This document shows positions 61,377-64,000 of a stretch of DNA of 64,000 nt, piece by piece. The stretch covers positions 310,001 to 374,000 of the forward strand of contig NZ_JAZAQF010000086.1 of the NCBI RefSeq assembly GCF_043235035.1, in the 5' to 3' direction. Under the pieces are notes generated by a model, which saw nothing but the letters and a program-made list of their open reading frames with translations, did not search any database and was not told where the DNA came from. The position numbers and the translations under genes were made by a program. The DNA is from CACIAM-69d sp001698445. GTDB lineage: Bacteria > Cyanobacteriota > Cyanobacteriia > CACIAM-69d. Position 1 is the stretch's first letter. Each line of letters starts with the position of its first letter.

Positions 61377-62156
61377 ATGGATCGGTGGATCAATCGGCGG
61401 CAAATTCTGCGATATGGCCTGATGGGTGCAGGGGCCGCCCTGGCCAGTGCGATCGGGAGCCGTGCAACCTCAGCCCAAGCCGCCGATGGCTTAACGATTC
61501 AGTCCTTGGGCCACACTTGCTTTGCCTTCACCGGGGGTGGGCTGCGGATTCTGAGTAATCCTTTCAACACCCTGGGTTGCACTGCTGGTTATCGATCGCC
61601 CAATTTCACCGCCGACCTCGTGACCATCAGCAGCCAACTGCTCGATGAGGGATTTGTCAGCAATCTGCCGGGCAATCCCAGTTTGCTGTTTGAGCCGGGG
61701 ACGTTTGAATTTCGCGGTAGCCAATTCCAAGGCATTCGCACTGCCCACGATCGATTTGGGGGGCGGCGATTTGGCGACAATGTGGTTTGGCGCTGGAAGC
61801 AGGGGGGCATCTCCATCCTGCACTTGGGCGGCATTGCGGCTCCTCTGGGAGTAGAAGAAAAAATTCTGATGGGGCGGCCCGATGTGGCCATTGTGCCGGT
61901 GGGCGGCGGGGCGAAGGCCTATAACGCTGAGGAAGCAAAACGGGCGATCGAGTCGTTGCAACCCAAGGTGGTGATTCCCAGCCAATACCGCACGGCGGCG
62001 GCCGATAGCCAATGTGATTTGGATGGACTAGAGGCGTTCTTGAGCTTGATGAGCGGTTATGACATCAAAACCCTGAACACGGAAACCATGACCTTGCGGC
62101 CGGAGAATCTGCCGCCCCAGGGCACGCTGATCCGCGTTTTACGCCACCCGGCCTAG
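61377..62156 (+). CDS. exported MBL-fold protein lacking the HxHxDH motif
   Basis: 259 residues, ATG at 61,377 with GAGGA about 7 nt upstream. The N-terminus INRRQILRYGLMGAGAALASA is a Tat-type signal (paired Arg, then hydrophobic). The mature part is a UlaG-like metallo-beta-lactamase fold: IQSLGHTCFAFTGGGLRILSNPF, ILHLGGIAAPL, DVAIVPVGGG, VVIPSQYRT. Where HxHxDH is expected it reads SSQLLDEG, so the usual metal ligands are missing. Probably not a classical metal hydrolase. Function unknown. Confidence 0.85.
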   Translation: MDRWINRRQILRYGLMGAGAALASAIGSRATSAQAADGLTIQSLGHTCFAFTGGGLRILSNPFNTLGCTAGYRSPNFTADLVTISSQLLDEGFVSNLPGNPSLLFEPGTFEFRGSQFQGIRTAHDRFGGRRFGDNVVWRWKQGGISILHLGGIAAPLGVEEKILMGRPDVAIVPVGGGAKAYNAEEAKRAIESLQPKVVIPSQYRTAAADSQCDLDGLEAFLSLMSGYDIKTLNTETMTLRPENLPPQGTLIRVLRHPA

Positions 62157-62256
62157 GGGCGAATCTGGCATCTGGTGAGGGAAACGCTGGCCGCTGTTGC
62201 CCTAAGCCGCTGTTGCCCTAAATTGTGTGAACGATCGCCTGGATGGTGCTCCTGGG

Positions 62257-64000
62257 TTAACTGGGGGCAGATTGGCGATGCTGTGATCGATCACTCGTCA
62301 GATCGCTGGGCAAATCGCTGGGCAAATCGTCCACCAAATCGATCGATCGCGCCGAACCGCTGCCCACAACACTTTCGGCCCGCATCGGTGCATAGACCTC
62401 CACCGGCTCATGGCGACCTTTCAGACGCTGCGGGCCGAGGGAATGGAGCACCACCTCTGGATAGTTACGCAGGGCTTTGGCAGTGGTTTCGTTAATCAAA
62501 ATGGGATAGTCCGGAAACTGTTTGGTGAGGGTTTCCAGGCGGGCGGCAATGTTCACCGCGTCCCCGATGACGGTGTAAATCAGGCGATCGAGCGAGCCAA
62601 TTTGACCCGCCACCGCCTGACCGGTGCTGATGCCGATGCCGCTTTGGATCGATACCTGGCCGCGGGCGCGCCGATGTTCATTCAACTCCGCCAGGCGATC
62701 GCGCATGGCCAACGCCGCCGACACCGCACACCACTCCGCATCCGGCTGGGGCACGGGCGCACCAAATACCACCACGATCGCATCGCCAATAAAGTTATTG
62801 ATATAGCCACCCCAAGGTGCAACGGCCTCCGTCATCGCCGTCATATATTCATTCAAAAACTCCACCACCCCCTGGGGATCCAACTGCTCAGAAAGGGTCG
62901 AAAATCCCCGAATATCGGAAAATAATACCGAAACCCAGCAGGTTTGTCCGCCTAGCTCCACCCCACCCCGTAATAGTTGTTCGCGCACCACAGGCGACAC
63001 CATTCGCCCAAAAATATTCAGCTCCCGTTCCCGCTCCCGCAAACCGGAAACCATTTGGTTAAAGGTGGCCGCCAACAAACCCAGCTCATCAGTGCCCTGA
63101 ATGTCCACATGGGCCCGGTCAAACTGTCCCATCCGCAATTCCTGAGCCGCACGGGTGAGCAAGTGCAAGGGCCGCACAATACTCCGGGCCAGGGCCAGGG
63201 CCAGCAGGGCCACCGCTCCCCCCACCAGAAACACACTGGCCGTGGTGCGATGGGCCAGTGCATTCAGCGGCGTGACAAAAACCGACTCTGGCTCCGTGAT
63301 TGCCAAACGCCAGGGCCGCATATCCAAAGCCGACATACCCACGATTTCCGTTTTGCCCGTGAAGGGCGATCGATAGGCAATATTGCCGAAGGATGACGGG
63401 CCCAGCCCCATCGTTGACTGGTTCGGGGTAGAAGTGGCGGAGGGCGTGATGGGGGGCAATGGAACCGCCGATGATGCAGCAGTGGGGGCAGAGGGCAATT
63501 GCAGCGATCGCGCCAACACCGGCAAATTCAAACTTTCAATTCGATCGAGACCAAACTGAACTTTCGGGTCGATCGTGCGCAACTGCACGGGCGACAAAGG
63601 CAATAAGCTGCGATAGACCCAACGCCGATCCGTATGGGCAATCACAATTCCGTTTTGATCGACCAAGAAAGCAGAGCCACCTTCCTTTTGGTTCAAGCTG
63701 GTGAGCAAGCGACCCACCGCCTCCGATCGCAGCTTAATCACCACCACGCCCAGCAGATTGCGCGTGCCCTTGGCCACCACCGGCACCGAAAGGAAAATCC
63801 CCGGCTGACCCGTTGTGGATCCCACCGTCCATTCCGAAATGTAGAGTTTGCCTTGGCGCGCTTCTTGGAAGTAGTTGCGAAAGGCGTAGGACTTGCCAAT
63901 GTTGCTGGGATTCGTTGAAACCAAACAACGTCCCGTGCGATCGAGCAGAAACACTGAAAAATAATCCGGATTGGAATTGCGAACATTCGCGATCGCTTCA
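62257..64000 (-). CDS. dCache-HAMP class III nucleotidyl cyclase (partial, cut by window edge)
   Basis: 581 codons seen; the frame is open through 64,000 so the N-terminus lies outside. Order: Cache sensor (with FLVDQNGIVIAHTDRRW), a TM near VFLVGGAVALLALALA, HAMP (SIVRPLHLLTRAAQELRMG), then the cyclase domain: SVLFSDIRGFSTLSE metal Asp, NFIGDAIVVVF with the second metal Asp, and YTVIGDAVNIAARLE with the transition-state Asn/Arg. The usual purine-specifying Lys before FIGD is Asn here, while Thr sits at the second specificity position. So cAMP versus cGMP cannot be assumed. Confidence 0.88.
   Translation of the reverse strand, partial: EAIANVRNSNPDYFSVFLLDRTGRCLVSTNPSNIGKSYAFRNYFQEARQGKLYISEWTVGSTTGQPGIFLSVPVVAKGTRNLLGVVVIKLRSEAVGRLLTSLNQKEGGSAFLVDQNGIVIAHTDRRWVYRSLLPLSPVQLRTIDPKVQFGLDRIESLNLPVLARSLQLPSAPTAASSAVPLPPITPSATSTPNQSTMGLGPSSFGNIAYRSPFTGKTEIVGMSALDMRPWRLAITEPESVFVTPLNALAHRTTASVFLVGGAVALLALALARSIVRPLHLLTRAAQELRMGQFDRAHVDIQGTDELGLLAATFNQMVSGLRERERELNIFGRMVSPVVREQLLRGGVELGGQTCWVSVLFSDIRGFSTLSEQLDPQGVVEFLNEYMTAMTEAVAPWGGYINNFIGDAIVVVFGAPVPQPDAEWCAVSAALAMRDRLAELNEHRRARGQVSIQSGIGISTGQAVAGQIGSLDRLIYTVIGDAVNIAARLETLTKQFPDYPILINETTAKALRNYPEVVLHSLGPQRLKGRHEPVEVYAPMRAESVVGSGSARSIDLVDDLPSDLPSDLTSDRSQHRQSAPS

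Overview
The window is a stretch of cyanobacterial chromosome. The evidence is the very dense HIP1-type octamer (GCGATCGC and close variants) in nearly every gene, together with a set of typically cyanobacterial genes: a 1,4-dihydroxy-2-naphthoyl-CoA thioesterase for phylloquinone, a TxlA-type thioredoxin, a NIL-domain ferredoxin, a PRODH-ALDH fusion, XisH/XisI, Uma2, CHASE2-CHAT and dCache-HAMP cyclases. Base composition and gene style suggest a filamentous Limnothrix/Pseudanabaena/Leptolyngbya-like lineage, but the genus cannot be fixed from this window. No rRNA, tRNA, CRISPR array or intact insertion sequence was seen.

Layout. 0-10 kb: an ABC-2 exporter pair (permease cut by the left edge), cobO, a class D beta-lactamase-like protein, a large polytopic membrane protein, a FAD oxidoreductase, rpmB, a small Cys-containing protein and cobU. 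10-17 kb: housekeeping genes (NIL ferredoxin, txlA, SRPBCC protein, lpxD, pgk, a universal stress protein). 17-31 kb: signalling and glycosylation: a 1763-residue hybrid histidine kinase, a minus-strand cluster of oxidoreductase, GT4 and TPR-GT41 (OGT-like), and a membrane nucleotidyl cyclase. 31-48 kb: comM/yifB, a second GT4, hemerythrin, an AlkC-like HEAT protein, an MBL protein, a CHASE2-CHAT caspase-like protein, alr, a pair of half-size GDT1/UPF0016 transporters, an MCE lipid-transport protein, an MBL hydrolase, ribF, moxR and a diheme cytochrome. 48.8-57.8 kb: an accessory island (Uma2, four MNT nucleotidyltransferases, a HepT, a second protein with a HEPN-like motif, XisH/XisI, a DUF2442 protein, small antitoxin-like and truncated genes). 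It surrounds a normal PRODH-ALDH gene and carries recombination scars. 58-64 kb: phylloquinone thioesterase, a MacB-type ABC ATPase, a repeat-bearing membrane protein, pabA/trpG, a Tat-exported degenerate MBL protein and a second nucleotidyl cyclase cut by the right edge.

The least explained material is non-coding. (i) Two copies of a short TA-flanked element with matching terminal inverted repeats and no gene (27,980-28,169 and 39,775-39,917); one sits inside an older dispersed palindromic repeat. (ii) That palindromic repeat itself, with further copies near 8.2, 12.3 and 14.9 kb. (iii) Many short degenerate tandem repeats (10-16 bp units) between and inside genes, including the linker of the CHASE2-CHAT protein. 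(iv) 5' and 3' fragments of an MNT gene lying about 2.4 kb apart on either side of an intact homologue, which points to a past insertion or duplication in the accessory island. (v) Two overlapping, mutually exclusive perfect 14-bp hairpins at 12.43-12.49 kb.

Working together: the cobalamin genes (cobO, cobU) are scattered rather than in one operon. The GT41/GT4/Gfo-Idh cluster looks like a surface or protein glycosylation unit. The two cyclases and the hybrid kinase share a Cache-type sensor plan, so small-molecule sensing feeds both cyclic-nucleotide and phosphorelay outputs.
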